A DNA stretch of 64,000 nt from Acidobacteriota bacterium. GTDB taxonomy: Bacteria; Acidobacteriota; Terriglobia; Acidiferrales; UBA7541. This document shows positions 44,822 to 53,393 of the stretch, piece by piece. Numbering within the stretch: position 1 is the stretch's first letter; every line of letters starts with the position of its first letter. The notes under the pieces are model-generated. The model ran no database searches. It was not told where the DNA came from and saw only the letters and a list, made by a program, of their open reading frames with translations. Both the position numbers and the translations under genes were made by a program. The stretch covers positions 31,874-95,873 of the forward strand of contig QHYH01000095.1 in NCBI GenBank assembly GCA_003223215.1. Direction: 5' to 3'.

Positions 44822-45346
44822 ATTCGCCCCTCTTTAGAATCGGACGCGAAGCAGCTTGTCCTCGAAGGCGGTCGGGTCTGCAACCTGGCAGCACCAACGC
44901 GGACGCAAAGAGACCTGCCCCTCGCGCGACCGAACAAAACTATTTTACTCCAGATCCAGAGAATCACGTCGATCGGTGACGGCAATCCGTCGTGCCCAAC
45001 TCTATTCTACAAAACACGAACTCTTGCGAAAGGTTCTGGCATGGATGCATTCACCCTGAGGCACTAGGTGCGCTGTGGACCGACGGCCCAGGCAAAGCTT
45101 TGACGCACATCTTCAAATGCGTGATCTGCGTCAATGCCATTTCAGCCAAGGACACTGAACCCCACACGCGTCGGTGAGTAATCGGGCATCCGCTGGGACA
45201 TCAGCTATGCAGCTCGCAAGAGCTGGGTGCTCGATGCAGGCTTCAATCGTGGACTGACAGATACGTCAACGCGCTCGGGAGGCCTTCGTGGTCGAAGGTC
45301 GCGCACAGCGTAGCCCGTAGCTCCCGACAGCCAAGAAACGGCGAGT
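44822..45346 (+). other. Decayed region with a possible outer-membrane transporter tail
   Basis: Around 45199-45270 the plus strand reads ISYAARKSWVLDAGFNRG and LTDTSTR, which resembles the C-terminal β-strands of outer-membrane MetA-pathway/transporter-like proteins, then loses the frame. No complete gene is present. It adjoins the permease fragment and IS605-derived element, so this is an accumulation of remnants. Confidence 0.3.
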
Positions 45347-45535
45347 TTACTCAATAACGAGAGCGGCGATGGGGTCGAGGCGGCTAGCCCGCAAGGCGAG
45401 GATGTAACCGGCGGCACAGGCAACCATAGCAAGGGCCCCGGTCCCGAAGCCCAGCGTCAGAGGATCGTGGGGAGTGGGGCCGAACAATAACCGTCCTGGC
45501 GCGAGACGAAAAAAACTAGAGTATTCGTGGTGGGC
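45347..45535 (-). pseudogene. 3' fragment of an ADOP/MacB-like permease
   Basis: The minus strand encodes FFRLAPGRLLFGPTPHDPLT, then ALAMVACAAGYILALRASRL and DPIAALVIE-stop, the ending of the last FtsX domain in ADOP permeases (compare the intact gene's LPARRAMLVDPIVALRHE at 5991). Upstream of about 45535 the homology stops at the IS605-derived element, whose insertion or deletion removed the rest. The frame is open into the element's TnpB-like tail. Confidence 0.6.
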
Positions 45536-45552
45536 GCGCCCTGCAAAGTCCC

Positions 45553-45780
45553 ATCTGTTGACATCCTCCCCGCCGCAAGCGGCAAGGATTCCTACGGCCT
45601 CTCGGTTTGTTTTGCCGAGATGGCTTCGGTGGGTTCCTCCCACAATCGCAGCAACAACAAACTTTCGGCTACATTTCAAATGTCTCGACAACAGGGGCTT
45701 CGGTTACATTCTTAGATGGCTTGACGGGGAGGGGCCTTATATCATCGGCCTAAAAACGCCGAGGCTTTACGGCCCACCTG
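45553..45780 (-). mobile_element. Second IS200/IS605-derived palindromic element, with TnpB tail
   Basis: On the minus strand the right end reads (in plus orientation) TTGACATCCTCCCCGCCGC with hairpin GCCGC-AA-GCGGC (45572-45583), a classical IS605/IS1341 right end. The left end, near 45740-45775, has CTTATATC...CGGC-N8-GCCG and GCTTTACGG. The minus frame encodes GGTHRSHLGKTNREAVGI then GEDVN, the usual last residues of TnpB. No transposase. Orientation is opposite to the element at 37.3 kb and its sequence differs, so it is a separate arrival. Confidence 0.65.
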
Positions 45781-45812
45781 GTAAAGCCGAACCCTCCTGC
45801 GGAGTAATTCGC

Positions 45813-45818
45813 TATAAT
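45813..45818 (+). promoter_or_regulatory. -10 box TATAAT for the LuxR-type gene (leaderless)
   Basis: A perfect TATAAT lies only nine bases before the ATG at 45828, so the transcript should start at or a few bases before the start codon. No ribosome site precedes the ATG, in keeping with a leaderless message. The -35 would fall in the edge of the IS605-derived element and is not clear. Confidence 0.5.
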
Positions 45819-45827
45819 CGCACTTCC

Positions 45828-46313
45828 ATGGCCAACGAAAAGAAAAGCAGCTGGAGTTCTCACCGGCGAGCCATATGGGAGATTGCGATTTTCGGGCTTT
45901 GCAGCGGGGTATTGATTACGGCCCTGATGCTTGCCGAGAATCACCTGCTCGGGGTTGCCCACTCGTCTGAGATTTACACTTTGCTAGTCGCTGTCGTGTT
46001 TGCCGGCGGGGGGATATGGCTCGGCCTGACGCTTATTCGCAGGAACGCCACTGTCGTTCAAGATGTTGCAATGCCTGCCGCGGGCCCGTTCCGGCCCGAT
46101 GAGGAGCACCTTTCGGAACTGAAGATCACGCCAAGGGAGCTAGAAATCCTGGGACTCATTGCTGAGGGTCTGAGCACGCGCGAGATTGCTGACAAATTAT
46201 TCGTCAGCGAAAGCACGGTGAAAACCCATTCCAGCAGGCTTTTCGACAAGCTCGGCGCCAAGCGTCGCACGCAAGCCGTACAACTGGGCAAAGTCGCCCG
46301 GCTTATCCCATAG
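45828..46313 (+). CDS. Membrane-anchored LuxR-type transcriptional regulator
   Basis: 161 residues. Two transmembrane segments (IWEIAIFGLCSGVLITALML, YTLLVAVVFAGGGIWLGLTL) precede a LuxR/GerE helix-turn-helix at the C-terminus: ITPRELEILGLIAEGLSTRE, IADKLFVSESTVKTHSSRLF, DKLGAKRRTQAVQLG. This architecture, without a receiver domain, suggests a signal received in the membrane, or release of the domain. It is followed by a DUF4199-like gene in the same direction, a pairing seen elsewhere. The open frame upstream is the element's DNA, not part of the gene. Confidence 0.85.
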   Translation: MANEKKSSWSSHRRAIWEIAIFGLCSGVLITALMLAENHLLGVAHSSEIYTLLVAVVFAGGGIWLGLTLIRRNATVVQDVAMPAAGPFRPDEEHLSELKITPRELEILGLIAEGLSTREIADKLFVSESTVKTHSSRLFDKLGAKRRTQAVQLGKVARLIP

Positions 46314-46444
46314 CCCGACTCACCCGAACGATTGATTTTCGCCTCCGGGAACCAAAATCATCCGAAAGTAGGACGACAAGTGCGCGGCACCGCGCTAGTT
46401 TGCGTGGTGTGTGGCCGTAACTTCTGAAAGGAAGGTAACGAATA

Positions 46445-46972
46445 GTGAGGAAGATTTCGCTGATTTTCGGGCTGCTGTCCGGCGTGCTCTCGGCAGGACT
46501 GCTCATCGCTACGATTCCGTACGTGAATTCAGTGAACTATCGGAGAGGAGACGTTCTTGGGTACACATCGATTGCACTTTCCGCACTATTGATGTTTTTG
46601 GGAGTGCGATCGTATCGCGAGAATTCGAGCGGCGGCAGGCTAAGCTTTGGGAGGGGGCTTGCTGTTGGCCTACTGATCGCGCTCATCTCCTCCGCATGCC
46701 ATGTGATTACGTTTCAGGTTCTCTATTTCAAAGTGTTTCCGAACTTGGGCGACAACTACACGGCTTGCATGATTCAGAGGGCGAAGGATTCCGGCGCGAG
46801 CGACCAAAAGATCCGGCAAACAGCCGAGCTGGCCGAAAGATTAAAGCGGCTATACGACAAGCCGGCAACAAACGCAGCTGTTGCGTTCGCTGAGGCTTTC
46901 CCGGTGGGAGCATTTGCCGCTGTGCTGTCAGCAGCGATCCTAAGAAGAAGAGAAATATCCAGTGAGAATTAA
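46445..46972 (+). CDS. DUF4199-family membrane protein
   Basis: 175 residues, GTG start with GGAAGG upstream. Four transmembrane helices: ISLIFGLLSGVLSAGLLIAT, LGYTSIALSALLMFLGVRSY, FGRGLAVGLLIALISSACHV and AVAFAEAFPVGAFAAVLSA. The central motif FGRGL and the YREN turn are typical of DUF4199. Function unknown. Probably co-transcribed with the LuxR-type regulator 130 bases upstream. Confidence 0.75.
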   Translation: MRKISLIFGLLSGVLSAGLLIATIPYVNSVNYRRGDVLGYTSIALSALLMFLGVRSYRENSSGGRLSFGRGLAVGLLIALISSACHVITFQVLYFKVFPNLGDNYTACMIQRAKDSGASDQKIRQTAELAERLKRLYDKPATNAAVAFAEAFPVGAFAAVLSAAILRRREISSEN

Positions 46973-47165
46973 ACTGACGAGCGTTTTCGTGAGTGATCAA
47001 GAAAAGGGCGCTGCAGTTTTGCACAGAGGTGCTGAAGACCGATATTCCCATGGGAAAGGGCCGCTGGCTCACTGTAGTCTCACGAGAAGTGTCCGGTACA
47101 CTCACTAGGTCAGGACCCGGGCGCCGGACTTTCATTTCCTCGAAATAACCATTAACTTAACAATT

Positions 47166-47201
47166 AAAGTAAGTAGAATTGGCAAAGTAAGTAGAATTGG
47201 C
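47166..47201 (+). repeat. 18-base tandem duplication
   Basis: AAAGTAAGTAGAATTGGC occurs twice in exact succession (47166-47183, 47184-47201). The second copy is followed directly by TTGACT. It lies in the gap before the secreted-protein gene (start 47345) and could affect promoter spacing. The rest of the gap (46973-47344) shows no gene. Confidence 0.7.
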
Positions 47202-47344
47202 TTGACTTGCTTCAAATGGCAGAGTTAGCCTGCGTCGGTCCTGGACCGCACCCAGGCACTTCAGAACATGCAGGTTTGACAACGGGGCGGTCCGCTTTTT
47301 TTTCGCTGATCTTCAAGAACCGATCCAAACGCAGAAGGAGGCCT

Positions 47345-48379
47345 ATGATCCGGAAATACGCTCTAGCATGCTTTCTCGCTGTTCTGGGGTTCCTGCTGGT
47401 GAGCCCGTTGTCGCATACGCAGGAGCAGAATAAGCCGATGGTCTTTGAGGGTACCGTCGGCGGGTTGAGGATTATTGAAGAGGGCCAACCGCCGGTAATG
47501 ATCCATGCAACGGTTGAAGATATGACACGGTTTCGCGAGGCCAACCCCCATGCGCGCCCCGGTCAGGTACAAGCGGCCAGCACCGCAAATGACCTCAGCT
47601 ACCATGGCGGAATCGGCGGCATCGGCGTCGAGACGGCCCCCAGAATCTATCTGGTCCTGTGGGGCTCGCAGTGGAACAACAACGATCCAAGTGGCGAGGC
47701 GGCCATTCTGGAGAACTTCTACCGGGGCGTCGGCGGCAGCTCCTGGGCGAATAGCGTCACCCAGTATTGTCAGGGCGTGCCCAGCGGCACTGTATCCTGT
47801 AACGGCGCAGGTACTCCAGCTGGCAATCCGACGGGCATTTTTGCCGGAGTCTTTGCTGACAACGCGAGCCCCGCTCCGTCACATCCCCGTCAGTCGCAGC
47901 TCGCAGCCGAGGCCGTCCGTGCTGCGCAGCAATTCAACAACACGACCTCATCCAGCAACGCGAGCGTGCAGTATGTGATCGCCACCGCCACGGGACACAG
48001 TTCCAGGGGATTTGGGACGCAATATTGCGCGTACCACAGCGCGACCAGCTCCACGGTTGGCAACGTCGCTTACACGAACCTGCCGTACATCACCGACGCC
48101 GGTGCCAGCTGTGGCGCCAACTTCAACGGCCTGGGCCCACATGCCGGCATTACCATCGTCGGCGGTCACGAGATGGCCGAGACGATGACCGACCAGTTCC
48201 CAAACGGGGGATGGCTGGACTCGAGCGGCGCAGAGAACGGCGACAAGTGCGCCTGGATTTCCTCGGGGCAAGGCGCGGCGGCGGACATCGCCTTGTCAAC
48301 AGGAACTTTCGCGGTGCAGTCGCTGTGGAGCAACGCGTTCAACAGCGGTTCAGGCGGGTGCGTGCTTTCGTATCCGTGA
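47345..48379 (+). CDS. Secreted HExxE-type protein (paralogue of 614-1717)
   Basis: 344 residues; the ATG at 47345 follows AGGAGG. Signal peptide YALACFLAVLGFLLVSPLSH. Mature protein: GGIGVETAPRIYLVLWGSQW, NFYRGVGGSSWANSVTQYCQ, THSSRGFGTQYCAYHS-like GHSSRGFGTQYCAYHS, LGPHAGITIVGGHEMAETMT, GGWLDSSGAENGDKCAWISS. The motif HEMAE...W...E.GDKC matches the first gene's HETFE...EIGDEC. Such secreted proteins are related to EXORDIUM/phosphate-induced proteins and to uncharacterised protease-like families. A strong terminator hairpin follows. Two diverged copies in one window suggest family expansion. Confidence 0.65.
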   Translation: MIRKYALACFLAVLGFLLVSPLSHTQEQNKPMVFEGTVGGLRIIEEGQPPVMIHATVEDMTRFREANPHARPGQVQAASTANDLSYHGGIGGIGVETAPRIYLVLWGSQWNNNDPSGEAAILENFYRGVGGSSWANSVTQYCQGVPSGTVSCNGAGTPAGNPTGIFAGVFADNASPAPSHPRQSQLAAEAVRAAQQFNNTTSSSNASVQYVIATATGHSSRGFGTQYCAYHSATSSTVGNVAYTNLPYITDAGASCGANFNGLGPHAGITIVGGHEMAETMTDQFPNGGWLDSSGAENGDKCAWISSGQGAAADIALSTGTFAVQSLWSNAFNSGSGGCVLSYP

Positions 48380-48403
48380 TGAAACCACGCTCCTGAGCGC
48401 TCC

Positions 48404-48442
48404 AATGCCGGAGGTGCTACGAGCATCTCCGGCATTTTTTCT
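48404..48442 (+). terminator. Rho-independent terminator
   Basis: A ten-base stem, AATGCCGGAG (48404-48413) with CTCCGGCATT (48427-48436), 13-base loop, followed by a T run. It ends the secreted-protein transcript 25 bases after its stop. Confidence 0.85.
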
Positions 48443-48445
48443 TCT

Positions 48446-48485
48446 GGAACAACGGAACAACGGAACAACGGAACAACGGAACAAC
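48446..48485 (+). repeat. 8-base tandem repeat, five copies of GGAACAAC
   Basis: Five perfect copies in a row just after the terminator, ending in GGATA. Non-coding. Copy number is likely variable between strains. Confidence 0.85.
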
Positions 48486-48766
48486 GGATAAAGAGCACAC
48501 CGCCTGCTGGCGACCTCAGCGGCTTCAACGCTGCAATTCGTCGACTCATTCGCTTGGATGAAGCTTTTTCCGGAACGAAGTTCACCGGCTACATACCCGA
48601 TAAATCTATTTTGAAGGAAAAAGACGCAATCGCTCAATTCGTGACGCTGTACAAAACTTGGGACTACAGCAGCTTCGCTCGTGGCATGCGAAGTATCGGC
48701 TATCGAAATGGATGGCAAACTCACGCGAACCTCAAACATCAGAGGAGGAGGGTGAGACAGGTAGTC
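48486..48766 (+). other. Gap before the end of the exopolysaccharide operon, no gene seen
   Basis: A plus-strand frame (from 48554) is open but overlaps the epimerase gene in antisense and has no ribosome site or family. It marks the convergent end between the secreted-protein gene and the minus-strand operon. Confidence 0.3.
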
Positions 48767-49777
48767 TTAGTCGGCATTGGCCGTCGCCACCCTGCTGAGA
48801 TCGGCGAGTCCAAGGTTTTTTTGCCGGAAATGCTCAGCTACGCGGTCAATGATCTCATTCAAGGAGGTTTGCGGGCGGAAGCCGGTCAATGCGTAAAGTT
48901 TCTCGATGGAAGGCACGCGCCGCATCATGTCTTCAAATCCGGGCTCGTAGGCCTGGTCATAGGGAATGTACTTGATGGCGGAGGAGCTCGCGGTTCGCTC
49001 CTTCACTCGATGTGCTAAGTCTTCGATGGTGATTTCCTCGGTGTTTCCTAGATTCACTACTTCCCCGACAGCACTCTCGGTATCCATCAGGCGAATCAGT
49101 CCTTCGATGGTGTCGCGCACGTCGCAGAAACAGCGGGACTGTTTGCCGCTGCCGTAAATGGTGATCGCCGAATTCTCCAGGGCGGACTTGACGAAATTCG
49201 GCAGCACCATTCCATAGCGTCCGGTCTGGCGCGGACCCACAGTATTAAACAGGCGCACAACGATGACGGGAAGCTTCTTTTCCTTCCAGTAGGAAAGCGC
49301 GAGGAATTCGTCGAGCGCTTTCGACGCCGCATAGCTCCAGCGCCCTTTAGTGGTTGGGCCGAGGACGAGGTCGGCATCCTCGCGAAAGGGAACGTTGGTA
49401 TTCTTGCCGTAAACTTCGGAAGTGGAAGCAGTGAAGACCAGCTTTTTTTTCTTGCAGGCTGCCTCGAGTATCCTTTGCGTGCCGTTGACGTTCGTTTCAA
49501 TCGTCCTCACGGGGCTTTCTACAATGAGCTTGACGCCGACGGCCGCAGCCAGGTGAACGATCACGTCGGCATCGTCCACTAGTTCCGCGAGTAACTGACG
49601 GTTCTCGATGTTGTCGAGGTGATATTGCAGTCGCGGGGAAGACTTGAGGTGACGAATATTTTCAACGCTGCCGGTCGAGAGATTATCAAGCAAAACGACG
49701 TGATCGCCCCGGTCCAGTAGCCGCTCCGCAAGGTGAGACCCGATAAAACCAGCGCCGCCAGTGATGAGATAGCGCAA
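48767..49777 (-). CDS. NAD-dependent sugar-nucleotide epimerase/dehydratase
   Basis: 336 residues; the start is a TTG at 49777 (GAGGAGG upstream), since the longer frame overlaps the kinase gene. Extended SDR: RYLITGGAGFIGSHLAERLL (GxxGxxG NAD site), HLAAAVGVKLIVESP, FTASTSEVYGKNT, WSYAASKALDEFLAL (YxxxK), RLFNTVGPRQTGRYGMVLP. Family members include UDP-glucose/galacturonate 4-epimerases and UDP-glucuronate decarboxylases; the exact substrate cannot be told from sequence. Last gene of the exopolysaccharide operon, ten bases after the BY-kinase stop. Confidence 0.85.
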   Translation of the reverse strand: MRYLITGGAGFIGSHLAERLLDRGDHVVLLDNLSTGSVENIRHLKSSPRLQYHLDNIENRQLLAELVDDADVIVHLAAAVGVKLIVESPVRTIETNVNGTQRILEAACKKKKLVFTASTSEVYGKNTNVPFREDADLVLGPTTKGRWSYAASKALDEFLALSYWKEKKLPVIVVRLFNTVGPRQTGRYGMVLPNFVKSALENSAITIYGSGKQSRCFCDVRDTIEGLIRLMDTESAVGEVVNLGNTEEITIEDLAHRVKERTASSSAIKYIPYDQAYEPGFEDMMRRVPSIEKLYALTGFRPQTSLNEIIDRVAEHFRQKNLGLADLSRVATANAD

Positions 49778-49787
49778 AAAACCCTCC

Positions 49788-52118
49788 TCAAAGTGCTTGA
49801 GAATCGTCGTCGTGTCGGCGGGAGGCGGCTTCCTCGGCCGCATCCGAAGCCTCGCCCTGAGCAGTTTCCGTAACCTCCTGAGGACCGTACCCATACGAGT
49901 ATGGGTAATACCGATAGGAATAGTAGTAGTCGGGGGCGCCGGGATCGACGGCGTTAAGCACGACGCCCAGGACGCGACACTTCACGTTGTTGAGCAGGTC
50001 GCGCGTCCGAGCAAAAGCTGCCTTGGGCGTTTCGCCGCTGCGAACCACGAGCAACACACCATCGGAATGTACGGATACAATCACAGCATCCGTGGCAGCC
50101 ATGATCGGCGGAGAGTCCATAACGACGAACTTAAATTTCGTGCGCAGCTCGGCGATGCCCTCAGCGAGTCTGTGAGAGGAGAGCAGATCTGCCGGATTCG
50201 GTGGGAGCGGTCCGGTGGGAATGGCCACCAGATTGGGAATCGAGGGATGTGGAACAGACACGAGATCCAGACTGGATGCGCCGGCGAGATAGGAACTCAA
50301 ACCGGCATATTTCCCTGGACCGAGATTGAGGAGACGGCCGATTCCCGGCTTGCGGAGATCGGCATCCACCAGCACGGTGCTGTCGCCGAGCTGGGCAAGA
50401 GTGACCGCCAGATTCGCCGCGACCGTAGTCTTCCCTTCACGGGGCAAGGCACTCGTGACCAAGATGACCTGCGGAGGATGATCGGCCTGGGACAGCAGAA
50501 TCGAGGTGCGTAAAGCACGGAAGGCTTCCGATATCTGAGATTTGGGCAGATGCTGGGCCACCAGCTCCATCCGCTTTTCATGACCGTTACCGGAGAAGCT
50601 CGGGAGAAAACCCCGGCGATTGCCTCCACTTGAACCCGAAAATTGCGGGACGACTGCCAGAGAGGGCAGCCGCGCTAGCGCTTCGATGTCGTCAGGGCTC
50701 TTCACCGTGTTGTCGAGATACTCGCGCAACAGCGCCAGCCCGATGCCCCCAACGAGACCGACCAGAAAAGCCAGCGTAATGTTCTTGGTTTTGGCGGGAC
50801 GAGCGGGCGAGGTCGGAACCATGGCGGGGTCGATGATTCGAATGTTGGAAGAGCGCAGACCCGCGGAAATCGCGGTTTCCTTCATTTTCGTCGTTAGGCC
50901 CTCATAGAGAGCTTTATTCGCCTCGGCCTCGCGCTTGAGGATATTGTACTCGACCAGCCTTTCGGCCATTTGATTGGCTTCGGCCTTTGCCTGATCGAGG
51001 GCGTCCGTCAAAAGAGTTTCCCTCTGCCGTGCCTCACGGTAATCGCTTTCGAGAGCATCCAAGATTCCCCGTTTTTCGCCCTGGATGTTTTCATCGATCT
51101 CTTTCAATTGTGCCTGCAGACGCAGCACTTTGGGGAAATTTGGGCCGTACTGTGTCAAAGCATTCGCGTACTCAGCCGAGGTATCGCTTCGTTTCTTAAG
51201 TAACTCGGTGAGCGCGGTGTTCGTCTGGACCTGGGGTACGGCGTCTAGATTTCCGGACTTCGCGAACTGGTAGAGCGATTCCTTTTTCATGCGCTCGCTT
51301 TGCGCCTCGGTCAGCTGCCTGTTAATGTCCGAGAGCCGCTGCGTGGTGATGTTCTGTTTGTCGTCGAGCGTCCAAATCTGATTCTGGCGTTCGTAGGCGA
51401 TGCGCGCGTCTTCGGACTTCTGCACTTTCACTTTTAACTCGCTGAGCTGATCGGCGAGCCAGTTGGATGCTTGCGTCGTGGACTCGTACTTGCTGCGATA
51501 ATTCTGTTCTACGTAGGTGGCGATATGAGCGTTGGCGATGCGCGCAGCCAGCCGTGGGTCGGTGGACTCGAAACTCACATCCATCAAGCGGCTGTTGGGA
51601 ACGCGCTTCACGCTTAGGCTGCCCAGGAACTGACCGAGTTCTTGCGGGCGAATCTGGTTGGTAAGACTGCCGCTGGCGACCGCTTCGGAGGGACCACCCG
51701 GCCCAGAGAATTCTGGACGGTCGCTAAGGCCGCCATTGCGAATGGTCTGGAGCGCAAGCGTTTCACTGGTCAGGATTTTTGCCTGCGTTTCGATGTAGTT
51801 GTCGAAGTCCACCGTGTAGTCATAGGGATCCGCGCCTTGAAAAGGAAGAAGATTGGCGTTTTCGCGATCGATTTCGATACGTGCCGTGGCCACGTAAACA
51901 GGCTTCATGCGGAAGTTGGCGATGGCCACGATGGTAACCACGGTGAGCATGAAGGAGACAATCAGCCAAAGATGTTTGCGAAGAATGAGCAGGTAATCGT
52001 AAAGGTGGGGTTCCCGGGGTGAGAGATCAAAAGAAACAAAACGGGGCGTGACCGGCGCCAACTCGATCGCACCGTTCGAGCCATTTCCGCGGGACACCAG
52101 TTTGTTTTCGTCAGTCAT
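49788..52118 (-). CDS. Polysaccharide chain-length determinant / BY-type tyrosine autokinase (Wzz-Wzc-like)
   Basis: 776 residues. Wzz domain with TM1 about 50-72 (HLWLIVSFMLTVVTIVAIAN), a long periplasmic coiled-coil region (TQRLSDINRQLTEAQSER, QLKEIDENIQGEKRGILD), TM2 (ITLAFLVGLVGGIGLALLRE), then a cytoplasmic kinase: Walker A SALPREGKTTVAANLAV, Walker A' STVLVDADLRKP, Walker B VMDSPPI. The C-tail is Tyr-rich (YYYSYRYYPYSYGYGP), the usual autophosphorylation cluster. It controls polymer length and export together with the Wza-like protein. Follows that gene by three bases. Confidence 0.9.
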   Translation of the reverse strand: MTDENKLVSRGNGSNGAIELAPVTPRFVSFDLSPREPHLYDYLLILRKHLWLIVSFMLTVVTIVAIANFRMKPVYVATARIEIDRENANLLPFQGADPYDYTVDFDNYIETQAKILTSETLALQTIRNGGLSDRPEFSGPGGPSEAVASGSLTNQIRPQELGQFLGSLSVKRVPNSRLMDVSFESTDPRLAARIANAHIATYVEQNYRSKYESTTQASNWLADQLSELKVKVQKSEDARIAYERQNQIWTLDDKQNITTQRLSDINRQLTEAQSERMKKESLYQFAKSGNLDAVPQVQTNTALTELLKKRSDTSAEYANALTQYGPNFPKVLRLQAQLKEIDENIQGEKRGILDALESDYREARQRETLLTDALDQAKAEANQMAERLVEYNILKREAEANKALYEGLTTKMKETAISAGLRSSNIRIIDPAMVPTSPARPAKTKNITLAFLVGLVGGIGLALLREYLDNTVKSPDDIEALARLPSLAVVPQFSGSSGGNRRGFLPSFSGNGHEKRMELVAQHLPKSQISEAFRALRTSILLSQADHPPQVILVTSALPREGKTTVAANLAVTLAQLGDSTVLVDADLRKPGIGRLLNLGPGKYAGLSSYLAGASSLDLVSVPHPSIPNLVAIPTGPLPPNPADLLSSHRLAEGIAELRTKFKFVVMDSPPIMAATDAVIVSVHSDGVLLVVRSGETPKAAFARTRDLLNNVKCRVLGVVLNAVDPGAPDYYYSYRYYPYSYGYGPQEVTETAQGEASDAAEEAASRRHDDDSQAL

Positions 52119-52121
52119 TTT

Positions 52122-53333
52122 CTAGTGCCAAGCAAGGCGGTAGATCGCTATAGCTGTTCCCATCGCGAGCCCGATTTCGACAGCCCTAAACATCGCTTGT
52201 TTCCCTGCACTCTCCGGCACGTACAAAATATCGCTTGGCTGCAACTGAAGATCTTCTGCCTGGCGATTGAGCACTTTCTTGAGGTCGATCGGGACCTCAT
52301 GTTGCTGACCCTGATCGTCCTTTCGAACGATGACCGCCTTATCGGATTTCGCAGTCCTGGTCAACCCGCCGGCGAGAGAAAGAATCTTCAAGGTGCTCAA
52401 TTGCGAGCGGTCATTGGCAAGGACGTAACCGCCGGCACGGCCAACGGCTCCGAGAACATACACAATGCCGGCGTGAGGAACGGTGACGACGTCACCGGCT
52501 TCGAGAACGATATTGTTCTTGGTATCTCCGGTTTCCATCAACTCGCCGAGATTGATGGTGATGGTGTTGGTTAGGGGAGGCGGCTCACCAGGTATATCCG
52601 GAGTCTTGGGTCCCGCTTCCGCCCCTGTCGATGCCGGCGAGGCATTGTTTTGTGCACTGGAAGGAATCGAGGTTGCAGAAGTGGACTGCGGATTTCTCTT
52701 CGGACGCGTTGCATCCGCGGCCGCCGGGGCCGAATGCAGGTCTTCCGGACCTATCGCTGGCGGCTCCACCGGATCGGGTTCGGATTCATGGCTGGTTCGT
52801 GCGACAATGACCGTGTCTCCCGCATCATTGGCAACACCACCGGCTTCTGCGAGAACTTCCAAAACGGTTACCGGCCGGTCCGCCTGATACACCATGGGGT
52901 GCGAAACGGCGCCAACCACAGTAATGGGCTTGCTCTTGTGTTCCTTGACGGTAACGCTTACGTCCGCATGCGTGACCAGGCCGTTCGCTTCGAGCACCTC
53001 CGCGATTTTCTGCTCTGTCTGCATTTCGGTGAGTCCGGCCACGTGCAGACGTACCGGAACCAACGGGATGCCAATCGTGCCAGTCTGGCTGACACGAACC
53101 TCGCGGCTCAGCTCCTCTACGTCAAAAACGTAAATGTTGAGAAGATCCCCAGCGCCGATCACATAGTCGTGAGGCATCATCCGCAAGTTGGCGGACATCT
53201 GACGAATGCGCTCATTTGCCTGTTGAGGTGTCTCGAGAACCGCTTGTGCGCGGCCGGGCGGCGCCAGCGACATTCCCGCTAGGGCGCTCGTTGCGGCAAC
53301 CCGCAACAGCACGCCCAGTCTGGCCGGCTCCAT
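52122..53333 (-). CDS. Wza-type polysaccharide export protein
   Basis: 403 residues from the ATG at 53333. Signal peptide to about 30 (SALAGMSLAPPGRAQA). Poly_export domain: MPHDYVIGAGDLLNIYVFDV, SQTGTIGIPLVPVRLHVAGL; SLBB domain: SKPITVVGAVSHPMVYQADR, PVTVLEVLAEAGGV; a Pro/Ser-rich insertion about 190-250; a second SLBB: VLGAVGRAGGYVLANDRSQL. C-terminal TM helix (MFRAVEIGLAMGTAIAIYRL). No lipobox Cys, unlike E. coli Wza. Forms the outer-membrane channel for exopolysaccharide. Between the O-antigen ligase and the kinase. Confidence 0.85.
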   Translation of the reverse strand: MEPARLGVLLRVAATSALAGMSLAPPGRAQAVLETPQQANERIRQMSANLRMMPHDYVIGAGDLLNIYVFDVEELSREVRVSQTGTIGIPLVPVRLHVAGLTEMQTEQKIAEVLEANGLVTHADVSVTVKEHKSKPITVVGAVSHPMVYQADRPVTVLEVLAEAGGVANDAGDTVIVARTSHESEPDPVEPPAIGPEDLHSAPAAADATRPKRNPQSTSATSIPSSAQNNASPASTGAEAGPKTPDIPGEPPPLTNTITINLGELMETGDTKNNIVLEAGDVVTVPHAGIVYVLGAVGRAGGYVLANDRSQLSTLKILSLAGGLTRTAKSDKAVIVRKDDQGQQHEVPIDLKKVLNRQAEDLQLQPSDILYVPESAGKQAMFRAVEIGLAMGTAIAIYRLAWH

Positions 53334-53393
53334 TGAATAGATCACCCCCGGGGTGGAATTATACGCCGACAAGGTCAAAGTCGATCAGCGAAT

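Noticed and set aside
48446..48485. CRISPR-like array
   Set aside because: The 8-base units are contiguous with no spacers and no cas genes; it is a simple tandem repeat.
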